Shown here piece after piece: positions 16,301 to 25,180 of a stretch of 64,000 nt of DNA. This stretch comes from JAKPAM01 sp047605425 (GTDB lineage: Bacteria; Pseudomonadota; Gammaproteobacteria; Burkholderiales; Burkholderiaceae_E). A program made the translations under genes and the position numbers. A model generated the notes under the pieces. The model saw only the letters and a list, made by a program, of their open reading frames with translations. It ran no database searches and was not told where the DNA came from. The DNA lies in assembly GCA_047605425.1 (NCBI GenBank), contig JASGFT010000001.1, positions 1 to 64,000 of the forward strand, in the 5' to 3' direction. Numbering within the stretch: the stretch's first letter is position 1; the number at the start of each line of letters is the position of its first letter.

Positions 16301-17236
16301 ATGTCGCTGCCCGTCCTGCTCGTCCTGATCCCGTTGTCCGATGCCGGCCTGTCGGCGCTGCGATCGGACTTCGACGTGATCCTGGCGCCGGACGCCGCGC
16401 GGCGCGCGCGGGCGGTGGCCGAGCACGGCGCCCGCGTGCGGCTCGTGCTGACCAACGGCACGACCGGCCTGACGGCGGCCGAGATCGACGCGATGCCGGG
16501 CCTGACGCTGGCCAGCGCGCTGGGCGCCGGCTACGAGAACATCGACGTCGCCCATGCGCGGGCGCGCGGCGTCGTGCTGGTCAACGGCGCGGGCACCAAC
16601 GACCAGTGCGTGGCCGACCATGCGTTCGGCCTGCTGCTGGCGATCGTGCGGGGGCTGCCGCAACTGGACCGCGCGTGCCGGCAGGGCGTCTGGCGCACGG
16701 CGCTGCGGCCGCCGCCCAACGTGTCCGGCAAGCGGCTCGGCCTGCTGGGCCTGGGCAACATCGGCCGGCGCATCGCGCGGCGGGGGCTGGGCTTCGACAT
16801 GACGATCGGCTACCACGCGCGCACGCCGCGGCAGGACGTCGACGACCGCTACTTCGACGATGCGCGGGCACTGGCGGCGTGGTGCGACTACCTGGTCGTG
16901 GCGACGCCCGGCGGCGGCGATACCCGCCACCTGGTCGACACCGCCGTGCTCGACGCGCTGGGGCCGCACGGCTTTCTCGTCAACATCGCCCGCGGCAGCG
17001 TCGTCGACACCGCGGCGCTGGCCGGCGCGCTGCGCGACGCGCGGATCGCCGGCGCCGGCCTGGACGTCTACGAGTCCGAGCCGCGGCCGCCGGCCGAGTT
17101 GCTGGCGTTTCCGAACGTGCTGCTGACCCCGCACGTGGCGGGCTGGTCGCCCGAGGCGATCGAGGCGTCGATGCGGCAGTTCATCGACAACGCGCGCCGG
17201 CACCTGGCCGGCGAACCGGTGCTGACGCCGATCTGA
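16301..17236 (+). CDS. 2-hydroxyacid dehydrogenase (D-isomer specific, GhrB/hydroxypyruvate reductase-like)
   Basis: A 311-aa NAD(P)-dependent dehydrogenase of the D-2-hydroxyacid family. The Rossmann motif LGLLGLGNIGRRIARRG is at about 148-163, the catalytic Arg in NIARGSVVDT, the Glu in GLDVYESEP and the His in LTPHVAGWSPEA. It reduces 2-oxoacids such as glyoxylate, hydroxypyruvate or a related compound. Divergent from the dctPQM operon, which suggests it acts on the imported acid. Convergent with the TonB receptor gene that follows. Confidence 0.92.
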   Translation: MSLPVLLVLIPLSDAGLSALRSDFDVILAPDAARRARAVAEHGARVRLVLTNGTTGLTAAEIDAMPGLTLASALGAGYENIDVAHARARGVVLVNGAGTNDQCVADHAFGLLLAIVRGLPQLDRACRQGVWRTALRPPPNVSGKRLGLLGLGNIGRRIARRGLGFDMTIGYHARTPRQDVDDRYFDDARALAAWCDYLVVATPGGGDTRHLVDTAVLDALGPHGFLVNIARGSVVDTAALAGALRDARIAGAGLDVYESEPRPPAELLAFPNVLLTPHVAGWSPEAIEASMRQFIDNARRHLAGEPVLTPI

Positions 17237-17311
17237 GCGCGCTCGAAAGCCGAACGGAGCACGCTCGCAGGCAGGGAGTCTTTCGGCCGTGCCCGGAAGG
17301 CTCCCCGCCCG

Positions 17312-19423
17312 TCAGATCGCGTACAGCAGGCCGGCGAACACGGCGCGACCCTGGCCCGGGTAATAGACCGCGCTGGCCGCCGTGCGCGCGCTGGTGATCG
17401 CGCCCAGGTCGCTGACGTAGCGTTTGTCGCCGAGGTTGCGCGCGTCGACGTAGAACCGCCAGTGCCGGTCGATCGCGACGCCGAAGCGCGCGCCCCATAG
17501 CGCGTAGCCCGGCGCCCGCTCGGTGTTCGCATAGTCGACCCACGCGCCGCGCGGCACCCAGTCGAGCGTCGCCGCCAGCGACCAGCCGTCGGGCTGCTCG
17601 TACGCGAGGCGCGCGCGCAGCACGTGCACCGGCACGACCGGCAGGCGATTCGATCCGTACTGCGGATCGCCGTCGAAGCGCAGGTCGCTGTACGTCCACG
17701 TCGCCGCCAGCCGCAAGCTGTCACCGGCCCCGGGCGCGCGCAGGCCGCGCGCCAGCTCGACGGTCGCCGCCGCGTCGATCCCCTGCATCGTCGTGCGCGG
17801 CGCGTTGAACGTCGCCGCCGGGATGCTGGCGTCGACCGTGTACTGCAGCATCTGGTCGCGCACGCGCGAGCGCCACGCGGTCAGGTCCCATTGCCAGCGG
17901 CCGGCCTGTCCGCGCGAGCCCAGCTCCAGCGTCCAGGCCTTCTGCGGCGACAGCGGCACGAATCGCTGCGTGCCGGCCATCGTCTGCGTCAGGTCGCTGA
18001 AGTCCGGCACGTCCGAGCTGCGGGTCAGGTTCGCGAAGACCTGGAGCGCGCGCGGCGCCGAGGCGGCCGGCCGCCACAGCAGGCCGATCCGCGGATCGAC
18101 GCCGTCGAAGCGGGCCTCGTCGGCCTTGGCGACCGGGTTGGCCGCCAGCCCGCCATGATCGACGTAGCGACGCGTCTGCCGCCACGCGTGCGCGCCGATG
18201 GTCAGCGCGAGGTCCGGACGCAGCCACGCGCGGTCCTCGAACCAGACGCCGACGTTGCGCGCCCGCTGCCGCGCATCGAGCGTCTGCGCGCCGCGATGGC
18301 CGCCGACGTTGACGAACTGCAGCGCCTCGTTGCCGCCGGCGAACAGCCGCGCGCCGATCGTCCATTCGTGGCGCAGGCCCGCCAGCACGAGCTCGCGCGT
18401 CCAGCGCGGCGACACGCCCGCGGTCCATCCGTCCTGGTCGATGACCTGGAAGATCGGGTGATACAGCGATTTGTGCATCAGCCACGCGCCGAGCACCAAG
18501 CGGCCGCCGGCCAGCGGCACGCTCGTCTGGTTGGCCAGGCGCGCGATCCGCTGGTCGCGGGCCTGGTCACCGGCGATCGCCGACGCCGACGCGCGCCGCG
18601 GATCGCTCAACGCGTCGCGCAGCGACAGAGTTCCGGGCAGGCGTTGCTCGACGTCGTGCACGCCCAGGAAGAACCGGGTTTCGGCGCCGGCGCCGAACGC
18701 GTAGCCGACGTTGGCGTTCAACTGGCGCGTGTCGCCCGCCATGTGCCGGCGCCAGCCGTCGGCGTGACCGATCGAGGCGTTGACCAGCACGTCGGCCGAC
18801 TCGAACGCCCGCGAGGCCTGCGCGCTCATCCGCGCGGTCCCGAAGCTGCCGCCTTCGACGCGCATCCGGAGCGGCGCGACGGCGGTCAGCGCCGTCGGCG
18901 TCACGACGTCGATCGCGCCGCCCAGCGAGCTCGCGCCCAGCGCCAGCGCGTTGCCGCCCTTGTAGATCGCGACCGTGCGCGCGCCCAGCGGATCGAAGCC
19001 GTAGAAGTCGCCGCTGCCGTCGGCCATCTGCATCGGCAGGCCGTCCTGCAGCAACTCGATGCCGCGGCTGTGGAACGCGCGCGCCAGGCCCGATCCGCGC
19101 ATCGACAGGCGGACCTCCTGCCCGTAGCGATCGTCGACGAACACGCCCGGAGTGTCGGCCAGCACGTCGCGCAGGTTGCCGGTGAAGCGCGGACCGCGCG
19201 CCTCGACGTCGACCAGGCCGACCGAGCCCGGCATCGCGTCGAGCGCGCGGCGCTGGGCCGCCGGATCCGGCGAGCTCGGCGCAACGCCGCGCTCACCGGT
19301 GACGACGACCGGTGCCAGCTCGACGGCCGGCGGATCGGCGGCGACCGCGGGGAACGCCGGCAGCACGGCCATCGCGAACGACGCGGCCGTGGCCCCGGCC
19401 CATGACAGGGGGCGAGAATCCAT
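17312..19423 (-). CDS. TonB-dependent outer-membrane receptor
   Basis: A 703-aa receptor with a signal peptide (MDSRPLSWAGATAA... ending AFPAVAA) and a plug domain: VDVEARGPRFTGNLRDVLADTPGVFVDDRYGQEVRLSMRGSGLARAF and GNALALGASSLGGAIDVVTP. A beta-barrel follows, ending LLYAI. It imports a metal complex or other scarce ligand using TonB energy. The ATG at 19423 gives a clean signal peptide; the open frame reaches 19483. A DUF2946-like gene lies upstream on the same strand, a pairing often seen with copper or cobalt related receptors, so a metal ligand is possible but unproven. Confidence 0.92.
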   Translation of the reverse strand: MDSRPLSWAGATAASFAMAVLPAFPAVAADPPAVELAPVVVTGERGVAPSSPDPAAQRRALDAMPGSVGLVDVEARGPRFTGNLRDVLADTPGVFVDDRYGQEVRLSMRGSGLARAFHSRGIELLQDGLPMQMADGSGDFYGFDPLGARTVAIYKGGNALALGASSLGGAIDVVTPTALTAVAPLRMRVEGGSFGTARMSAQASRAFESADVLVNASIGHADGWRRHMAGDTRQLNANVGYAFGAGAETRFFLGVHDVEQRLPGTLSLRDALSDPRRASASAIAGDQARDQRIARLANQTSVPLAGGRLVLGAWLMHKSLYHPIFQVIDQDGWTAGVSPRWTRELVLAGLRHEWTIGARLFAGGNEALQFVNVGGHRGAQTLDARQRARNVGVWFEDRAWLRPDLALTIGAHAWRQTRRYVDHGGLAANPVAKADEARFDGVDPRIGLLWRPAASAPRALQVFANLTRSSDVPDFSDLTQTMAGTQRFVPLSPQKAWTLELGSRGQAGRWQWDLTAWRSRVRDQMLQYTVDASIPAATFNAPRTTMQGIDAAATVELARGLRAPGAGDSLRLAATWTYSDLRFDGDPQYGSNRLPVVPVHVLRARLAYEQPDGWSLAATLDWVPRGAWVDYANTERAPGYALWGARFGVAIDRHWRFYVDARNLGDKRYVSDLGAITSARTAASAVYYPGQGRAVFAGLLYAI

Positions 19424-19576
19424 GATGAAAGTCCTGAGCATCGGCTCGCCCCGCGCGGCGCGCCGCGCGGGGACGAACGTCAATGGAAAGCCGGTCCGCC
19501 GCGCCGCGGTCGGCGCGGCATGCCCGAAAGGGCAGGCGCCGGATGCGATCGGCGGGCGGACGGGCGCGCGGGCGCG

Positions 19577-20008
19577 TCAGGACATCGAGGGAGGGCCGCG
19601 CGAGCGCGCAGGGGCCCAGGCGAACAACGTGCGCCGCGCCCGCAGGAACAGGCGCGGCCGCGCGTCGGTGGTCGTCGCGGTCACGACGACGAAGGCCGCC
19701 GGCGGCATCAGCCACGGCATCGTGCCGCCGGCGCCGCAGAACGGGCAATGATCGAGATTGGGCGGACCTCCGCCGTGATCGTGATCGTCGGGCTCGCCCG
19801 ACGCGGCCGCCACCAAATCGCCAATCGACGCGTCGTCGGCACCGACGCCGCAGATCTGCGCGAAACCCGTGGGCGCGCCGGACGCGGCGGCGAGCAGGTG
19901 CGTGACCGACGGCGCGATCGCCGCGAACAGCATCAACGCCCCCAACCATCCGGCCAGCAGGCGCCGTGATCGACGAGAAAGCACGCGGTAGACGGACGGG
20001 ATCGACAT
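19577..20008 (-). CDS. DUF2946-like exported small protein
   Basis: A 143-aa protein. A basic N-terminus (YRVLSRRSRRLLAGWLGALMLFAAIAP) is followed by a hydrophobic segment, a His-rich acidic stretch (DDHDHGGG) and DHCPFCGAGG, then a second hydrophobic stretch. The CPFC and His cluster is the hallmark of the DUF2946 group, small proteins found near metal-related receptors. It lies 153 bases upstream of the TonB receptor on the same strand, so the two may form one operon. A role in metal binding is inferred, not shown. Start at the ATG at 20008; a GTG one codon earlier is also possible. Confidence 0.72.
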   Translation of the reverse strand: MSIPSVYRVLSRRSRRLLAGWLGALMLFAAIAPSVTHLLAAASGAPTGFAQICGVGADDASIGDLVAAASGEPDDHDHGGGPPNLDHCPFCGAGGTMPWLMPPAAFVVVTATTTDARPRLFLRARRTLFAWAPARSRGPPSMS

Positions 20009-20155
20009 CACGCGATCGATGGTATCACCGACGAATGTGAGGATTCGGCGACATGCTCGACCGAGATCGACTCCGCCCGAATCGAAGCGACGGCCGCCCG
20101 CTGGCCGCGCAGACTCCCAGTGACCGTCCAGAAGGCTGCTGTACTTCCGGCCAGC

Positions 20156-20182
20156 TATCACATCGTTGAAAATTCTGTGATA
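20156..20182. promoter_or_regulatory. Inverted repeat in a divergent promoter region
   Basis: TATCACA and TGTGATA form a perfect 7-bp dyad separated by 13 bases. They sit in an AT-rich patch of the 292-base gap between the DUF2946/TonB genes (minus) and the small membrane protein gene (plus). A dimeric regulator site is plausible. The half-sites are everted with respect to a CRP site, so CRP is not claimed. Confidence 0.4.
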
Positions 20183-20300
20183 ACTCGCCGAAACCCTTAA
20201 CAATTGAAAGCGCAGCCGTTGACGATCCTGGCCCTCCGACGACGTTAGGCCGATCGAAGGATCCAGGCCGGAGCCCTCAACCGACGGACAGGAGCAAGCG

Positions 20301-20732
20301 ATGGACGTTGAGACTCCGGTGATGCGGCGCGTCGACACTGCCGGGACGGACGCGGACACGACGCTCGCGATCGACGACGACGACGCCAAGCTGCGCCAGG
20401 TCGCCGCCGCCCGCCTGGCGGCGAACGAAGCCGCCGACATCAACTGGTCGCAGTCGGTCAGCCGCGCGCGCACGCGCTCGTCCGAAGGCAGCCTGTACAA
20501 CCTGGACGCGCGCCCGTCGTATCACTCGACCGTCACCGACTGGAGCGTCGGCCTGGGCGTGATCGGCGGCCTGCTGATGCTCGTCTATTGCATGCGCGAC
20601 CTCGACATCCGCGCGTTCGACCAGTTGATCGGCCCGACGCTGCTCGGCATCGGTGTCGGCGCGATCGCCGGCGTGCTGATCCACTGGCTGTTCGGCCTGG
20701 ACCGGTTGCGCCGCGCCCGCAAGGACGGCTGA
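20301..20732 (+). CDS. Hypothetical membrane protein (two TM segments)
   Basis: A 143-aa protein I do not recognise. The first 75 residues are polar and probably cytoplasmic, with a stretch of charged residues (DDDDAKLRQVAAARLAANEAAD). Two hydrophobic segments follow: WSVGLGVIGGLLMLVYCM and LLGIGVGAIAGVLIHWLFGL, ending in a basic tail RLRRARKDG. An AGGAG ribosome site precedes the ATG at 20301. It is followed after 169 bases by an acyltransferase gene on the same strand; no functional link can be shown. Confidence 0.7.
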   Translation: MDVETPVMRRVDTAGTDADTTLAIDDDDAKLRQVAAARLAANEAADINWSQSVSRARTRSSEGSLYNLDARPSYHSTVTDWSVGLGVIGGLLMLVYCMRDLDIRAFDQLIGPTLLGIGVGAIAGVLIHWLFGLDRLRRARKDG

Positions 20733-20901
20733 CGCCTCCGGGAGCCCGATCCCGGCATCGTCCCCGCGCGCCGCCGCGGCGGCGCCCCCGCCTCGTCCGT
20801 CTCGATCGTAGCCCGCGCGCGTGCGTCGACTGCCTGGAGTCGATCTTGCGGGCCAGGCGCCGCCGGTGCCCGGGATCGCGATCACGAACGGAGGACGATG
20901 G

Positions 20902-22107
20902 ATGACGGATACCCGCGACGAGGGCAGGACGATCGACGCACGAACGGCGCATCACGCGCCGGCCAAGCTGGCTTATGTGGATCAGGCGCGCGGGCTCGCG
21001 ATCCTGCTGGTCCTGCTGGTGCATGCGAACCAGCACGTGTCGGACCTGTCGCCGGTCGCGCATGCGCTGGCCACGTTCGGCCAGAGCGGCGTGCAGTTGT
21101 TCTTCGTCGCGTCGGCGTTCACGCTGTGCCTGAGCTACGGGCGCTCGCGAAACGGCCCGCCCGCGCTCGGCAGCTTCTGGCTCAAGCGGGTCTTCCGCAT
21201 CGCGCCGATGTATTACGCCGGCATCCTGCTGTACCTGTGCGCGCACCTGCTCGTGCAATGGCGCGAGCAGGGTTCGGCGGCGCTGCTGGCGCCGTACACG
21301 CCGGGCAACCTGCTCGCCAACCTGCTGATGGTCCACGGCTTCGTGCCGTCGGCGAACAACACGATCGTGCCGGGCGGCTGGTCGATCGGCACCGAGATGG
21401 CGTTCTACCTGTGCTTTCCGCTGCTGTTCCACGTGTTCCAGCGCGTGCGCGGGCACGGCCTGCTGTGGCTGGGCTGGCCGCTTCTGATCGCCGCCTGCGT
21501 CAACGTCGCCGCGCAGGCATGGCTGCACCGCGGCCTGGGCATCGACAACGACAACAACACGTTCCTGTTCTACAACCTGCTGAACCAGATGCCGGTGTTC
21601 CTGATCGGCATGCTGTTCTACTTCCTGACCGAGGATGCGCGCCGCCCCGCGCTGCGCGCCCCGCGGCGGGTGCTGGTGATGGGGATGATCGCCGGCGCGG
21701 CGTCGACGACGGCGCTGTGGCTGTCGTCGCACGACCTGGCCTTCGCGTTCGTGCCGATGGCGCTCGGCGCGACCTTCGCGTGCCTGCTGGCGCTGATGCG
21801 TCGCGCGCGGCAAGGCCTGGACTGGCTGGCCGTCGTGGGCCGGCTGTCGTACTCGATCTACGTCGTGCACTTCGTGATCACTTGGATCACGATGGACCTG
21901 GTCAATCGGGCGATGACCGACAGCACGCTGCCCGAGATCCGCTGGCTGACCGGCTTCGTGGTCGTCGCCGGCGCCAGCCTGGTGGTCGCGCGCTGGACCG
22001 AGCGCGCGATCGAGAAACCGGGCATCGCGCTGGGCGCGCGCGTCATCGAGCTGTGCCGCCGCGGCGCTTTCGGCGTCCGTGGAACTCGGCCCGCCGTCGC
22101 TCGATGA
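20902..22107 (+). CDS. Acyltransferase family 3 membrane protein
   Basis: A 401-aa integral membrane protein of the acyltransferase-3 family (OafA/NodX type) with about ten hydrophobic helices. Family motifs are YVDQARGLAILLVLLVHANQHV near the N-terminus, SAFTLCLSYGRS, SFWLKRVFRIAPMYYAGI (the R/K-R-x-x-R-I-x-P block) and GGWSIGTEMAFYLCFPLLF. It adds acyl groups to a surface glycan or lipid. GGAGG lies nine bases before the ATG at 20902, fixing the start. The glycan target is unknown. Confidence 0.9.
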   Translation: MTDTRDEGRTIDARTAHHAPAKLAYVDQARGLAILLVLLVHANQHVSDLSPVAHALATFGQSGVQLFFVASAFTLCLSYGRSRNGPPALGSFWLKRVFRIAPMYYAGILLYLCAHLLVQWREQGSAALLAPYTPGNLLANLLMVHGFVPSANNTIVPGGWSIGTEMAFYLCFPLLFHVFQRVRGHGLLWLGWPLLIAACVNVAAQAWLHRGLGIDNDNNTFLFYNLLNQMPVFLIGMLFYFLTEDARRPALRAPRRVLVMGMIAGAASTTALWLSSHDLAFAFVPMALGATFACLLALMRRARQGLDWLAVVGRLSYSIYVVHFVITWITMDLVNRAMTDSTLPEIRWLTGFVVVAGASLVVARWTERAIEKPGIALGARVIELCRRGAFGVRGTRPAVAR

Positions 22108-22241
22108 ACGCTTTCATCGGTTCGCGGCCGCGTCATCGTGCGAGCCGGCCCCCAGGGTTTTCCACGGCGGCGCGCTCGCTTGCCGCGGCCGCCGGGCCGG
22201 AATACTCTCTGTCGACCGGCTCGCCGTCTTTCGGAGCAGAC

Positions 22242-22700
22242 ATGACGATCAACCGCGAACCCGAGCGCAGCAGCGGACTGTCGCCGGCCGAGACCGCCGC
22301 CCTGGTCGGCGACAAGCTGTTCGCCAACGATCTCGCCTCCCGATCGCTGGGCATCCGGCTGGTCGCGATCGGACCCGGTACCGCGACGCTGGCGATGACG
22401 GTGCGCGAGGACATGCTCAACGGCTTCCAGCTCTGCCACGGCGGCTTCATCACCACGCTGGCCGATTCGGCGTTCGCCTTCGCGTGCAACTCGCACAACG
22501 AACTGACGCTGGCCGCCGCGCTGGCCGTCGATTTCCTGGCGCCGGCGCGCGCGGGCGACCTGCTGACCGCGCAGGCGACCGAGGTCTCGCTGGCCGGACG
22601 CACCGGCGTCTATGACGTCGTCGTCTCGAACCAGGACGGCGAGCACGTGGCCGTCGTGCGCGGCCGCTCGCATCGGATCAAGGGGCGCCCGGCCGTCTGA
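22242..22700 (+). CDS. paaI: Hydroxyphenylacetyl-CoA thioesterase PaaI
   Basis: A 152-aa hotdog-fold thioesterase. LCHGGFITTLADSAFAFACNSHN holds the conserved His-Gly-Gly and catalytic Asp region of PaaI, and the start LFANDLASRSLGIRLVAIGPGTA matches the family. PaaI releases CoA from stalled intermediates of the aerobic phenylacetate pathway. No other paa genes are in the window, so it may act more generally. The ATG at 22242 gives the family length. The next gene is the transporter binding protein at 23001, 300 bases on. Confidence 0.88.
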   Translation: MTINREPERSSGLSPAETAALVGDKLFANDLASRSLGIRLVAIGPGTATLAMTVREDMLNGFQLCHGGFITTLADSAFAFACNSHNELTLAAALAVDFLAPARAGDLLTAQATEVSLAGRTGVYDVVVSNQDGEHVAVVRGRSHRIKGRPAV

Positions 22701-23000
22701 GAACCCGGGACGCCGCGGCGGTCCGGTCCGCCCCGACGACGGCCGGCCGGCGCGCGACGCGGAGTCGATTACCATAGCGCCCCGGACGGGACAGGAGCGA
22801 GAGCCGGCCTCGCGTCCACGAGCCGATGCGGCCATCCGGCGAACGCCGGCGGGGCCCGGGCCGTGCCGATGCTGTCGGAAAACTGCCGCGCAAGCGGCAA
22901 CCGACTCCCGTACACTCGCTCGCCACGCTCGGGCCGCGCCGTCGGTCGACGGCCGCGGCGCCGGCATCCGTCGTCATTCGACAATCGAAGGAGATCATCG
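22701..23000. other. Intergenic region upstream of the liv operon
   Basis: 300 bases without a credible gene; open frames here have no protein-like sequence. It should hold the liv promoter. The AAGGAG ribosome site of the binding protein sits at its end. Confidence 0.55.
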
Positions 23001-24152
23001 ATGAGATTCGCCAAGAAGCTGGTCCTCGGCACCTGGCTGGCCGCAGCGCTGGGCGCGGCCGCCCCCGCGCTGGCCGACATCACCATCGGCGTGACCGTGT
23101 CGGCCACCGGCCCGGCGGCTTCGCTCGGCATCCCCGAGAAGAACACGATCTCGCTGCTGCCGACGACGATCGCCGGCCAGAAGGTCAACTACATCGTGCT
23201 CGACGACGCGACCGACACGACCACGGCCGTCACCAACACCCGCAAGTTCGTGGCCGAGAACAAGGTCGACCTGATCATCGGCTCGACGGTCACGCCGAAC
23301 TCGCTGGCGATGACCGACGTGGCGGCCGAGACCGGCACGCCGATGATCACGATGGCGGCCTCGGCCCGGCTGATCGAGCCGCTCGACGACAAGCGCAAAT
23401 GGGTGTTCAAGACGCCGCAGAACGACATCCAGATGTCGCTGGCGATCGTCAAGCACATGCAGGCAGCGGGGATCTCGACGGTGGGCTTCATCGGCTTCTC
23501 GGACGCCTACGGCGAGGGCTGGTACCAGGAGTTCTCCAAGGTCGCCGGCCACATCAGGATCGTCGCCAACGAACGCTACAACCGGCCCGACACCTCGGTG
23601 ACCGGCCAGGTGCTCAAGATCATGTCGGCCCGTCCCGACGCGGTGCTGATCGCCGGATCGGGCACGCCGGCGGCGCTGCCGCAGCGCACGCTCAAGGAGC
23701 GCGGCTACACGGGCAAGATCTACCAGACGCACGGCGTGGCCAACAACGACTTCCTGCGCGTCGGCGGCAAGGACGTCGAGGGCACGTTCCTGCCCTCGGG
23801 GCCGGTGCTGGTGGCCGCGCAACTGCCGGCCTCGCATCCGGTGCGCGCATCGGCGCTCGAGTACATCGACAAGTACGAGGCCGCCTACGGCAAGGGCTCG
23901 GTGTCGACGTTCGGCGGCCACGCCTGGGACGCGGGCCTGCTGCTGAAGGCGGCCGCGCCGGCGGCGCTGAAGAAGGCCCAGCCCGGCACGCCGGCGTTCC
24001 GCGCCGCGCTGCGCGACGCGCTCGAGTCCGTGCGCGACGTCGCCGGCGCGCACGGCGTGTTCAACATGTCGGCCAATGACCACCTGGGCCTGGACCAGCG
24101 CGCCAGCGTGATGGTCAAGATCGAGAACGGCGCCTGGAAGTACCAGCCCTGA
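23001..24152 (+). CDS. ABC transporter substrate-binding protein (Leu/Ile/Val-binding family)
   Basis: A 383-aa periplasmic binding protein (Peripla_BP_6 type). The signal peptide is MRFAKKLVLGTWLAAALG...ALAD. The mature protein starts ITIGVTVSATGPAASLGIPEKNT and includes VNYIVLDDATDTTTAVTNTRKF and FIGFSDAYGEGWYQEF. AGGAGA lies eight bases before the ATG at 23001. Its stop shares one base with the livH start. Ligands of this family include branched-chain and aromatic acids or amides; the specificity here is open, and PaaI upstream hints at an aromatic acid. Confidence 0.93.
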   Translation: MRFAKKLVLGTWLAAALGAAAPALADITIGVTVSATGPAASLGIPEKNTISLLPTTIAGQKVNYIVLDDATDTTTAVTNTRKFVAENKVDLIIGSTVTPNSLAMTDVAAETGTPMITMAASARLIEPLDDKRKWVFKTPQNDIQMSLAIVKHMQAAGISTVGFIGFSDAYGEGWYQEFSKVAGHIRIVANERYNRPDTSVTGQVLKIMSARPDAVLIAGSGTPAALPQRTLKERGYTGKIYQTHGVANNDFLRVGGKDVEGTFLPSGPVLVAAQLPASHPVRASALEYIDKYEAAYGKGSVSTFGGHAWDAGLLLKAAAPAALKKAQPGTPAFRAALRDALESVRDVAGAHGVFNMSANDHLGLDQRASVMVKIENGAWKYQP

Positions 24153-25180
24153 TGGACGCGCAGATCGCGCTGCTGCTCGCGCAGGACGGTATCGTCAACG
24201 GCGCGATCTATGCCCTGATGGCGCTGGCGCTGGTGCTCGTGTTCTCGATCACCCGCGTCATCTTCATCCCGCAGGGCGAATTCGTCGCGTACGGCGCGCT
24301 GTCGATGGCGACGATGCAGGCCGGCCTGACGCCGGGCACGCTGTGGCTGCTGATGACGCTGGCCGCCGCGACGCTGCTGGCCGAGGGCTGGCGACACCTG
24401 CGCGGCGCGCCGGTCGACTGGCGAGCGACCTTGGTCTGGACCGTGGCGATGCCGGCCGTCGCGCTGGCGCTGGCGATGGCCTGGCGGCCGTCGTCGGTCT
24501 GGGGCCAGGCGCTGTGCACGCTCGCGCTGGTCACGCCGCTCGGCCCGCTGCTGTACCGCCTCGCCTACCGGCCGATGGCCGACGCCTCGGTGCTGAACCT
24601 GCTGATCGCCTCGGTCGCGCTGCACGGCGTGCTGGTCGGCCTGGGGCTGCTGTTCTTCGGCGCCGAGGGCTCGCGCACGCCTCCGTTCTCCGAAGCGCGC
24701 TTCGAGCTGGCGGGCATGACGATCAGCGGCCAGTCGCTGGTCGTGGTCGGCGTGACCGCGGCATTGGTGGCCGCGCTGTTCGTGTTCTTCGAGCGCACGA
24801 TCGTCGGCAAGGCGCTGCGCGCGACGGCGATCAACCGCGTGGGCGCGCGGCTGATGGGCATCCCGACCGAGCTGTCCGGCGACCTGAGCTTCGCGCTGGC
24901 CGGGCTGATCGGCGCCGTCTCGGGCCTGCTGATCGCGCCGATCACGACGATCTACTACGACACCGGCTTCCTGATCGGCCTGAAAGGCTTCGTCGCGGCG
25001 ATCGTCGGCGGCCTGGCCAGCTATCCGATCGCGCTGGCCGGCGCGCTGCTGGTCGGCCTGCTCGAAGCGTTCTCGTCGTTCTGGGCCAGCGCGTTCAAGG
25101 AAGTGCTGGTGTTCACGCTGATCATTCCGGTGCTGCTGTGGCGCTCGCTGCGCAGCGTCCACGTCGAAGACGAAGAATGA
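24152..25180 (+). CDS. livH: Branched-chain amino acid type ABC permease (LivH-like)
   Basis: A 342-aa inner-membrane permease with about eight to nine hydrophobic segments. Family signatures are DGIVNGAIYALMALALVLVFSITRVIFIPQGEFVAYGAL at the N-terminus and AINRVGARLMGIPTELSGDLSFALAGLIGAVSGLLIAP. Its ATG at 24152 overlaps the previous stop by one base, and its stop overlaps the start of the LivM-LivG fusion. The length is somewhat above the usual 290-310, with an extra segment around residues 70-110. Confidence 0.93.
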   Translation: MDAQIALLLAQDGIVNGAIYALMALALVLVFSITRVIFIPQGEFVAYGALSMATMQAGLTPGTLWLLMTLAAATLLAEGWRHLRGAPVDWRATLVWTVAMPAVALALAMAWRPSSVWGQALCTLALVTPLGPLLYRLAYRPMADASVLNLLIASVALHGVLVGLGLLFFGAEGSRTPPFSEARFELAGMTISGQSLVVVGVTAALVAALFVFFERTIVGKALRATAINRVGARLMGIPTELSGDLSFALAGLIGAVSGLLIAPITTIYYDTGFLIGLKGFVAAIVGGLASYPIALAGALLVGLLEAFSSFWASAFKEVLVFTLIIPVLLWRSLRSVHVEDEE

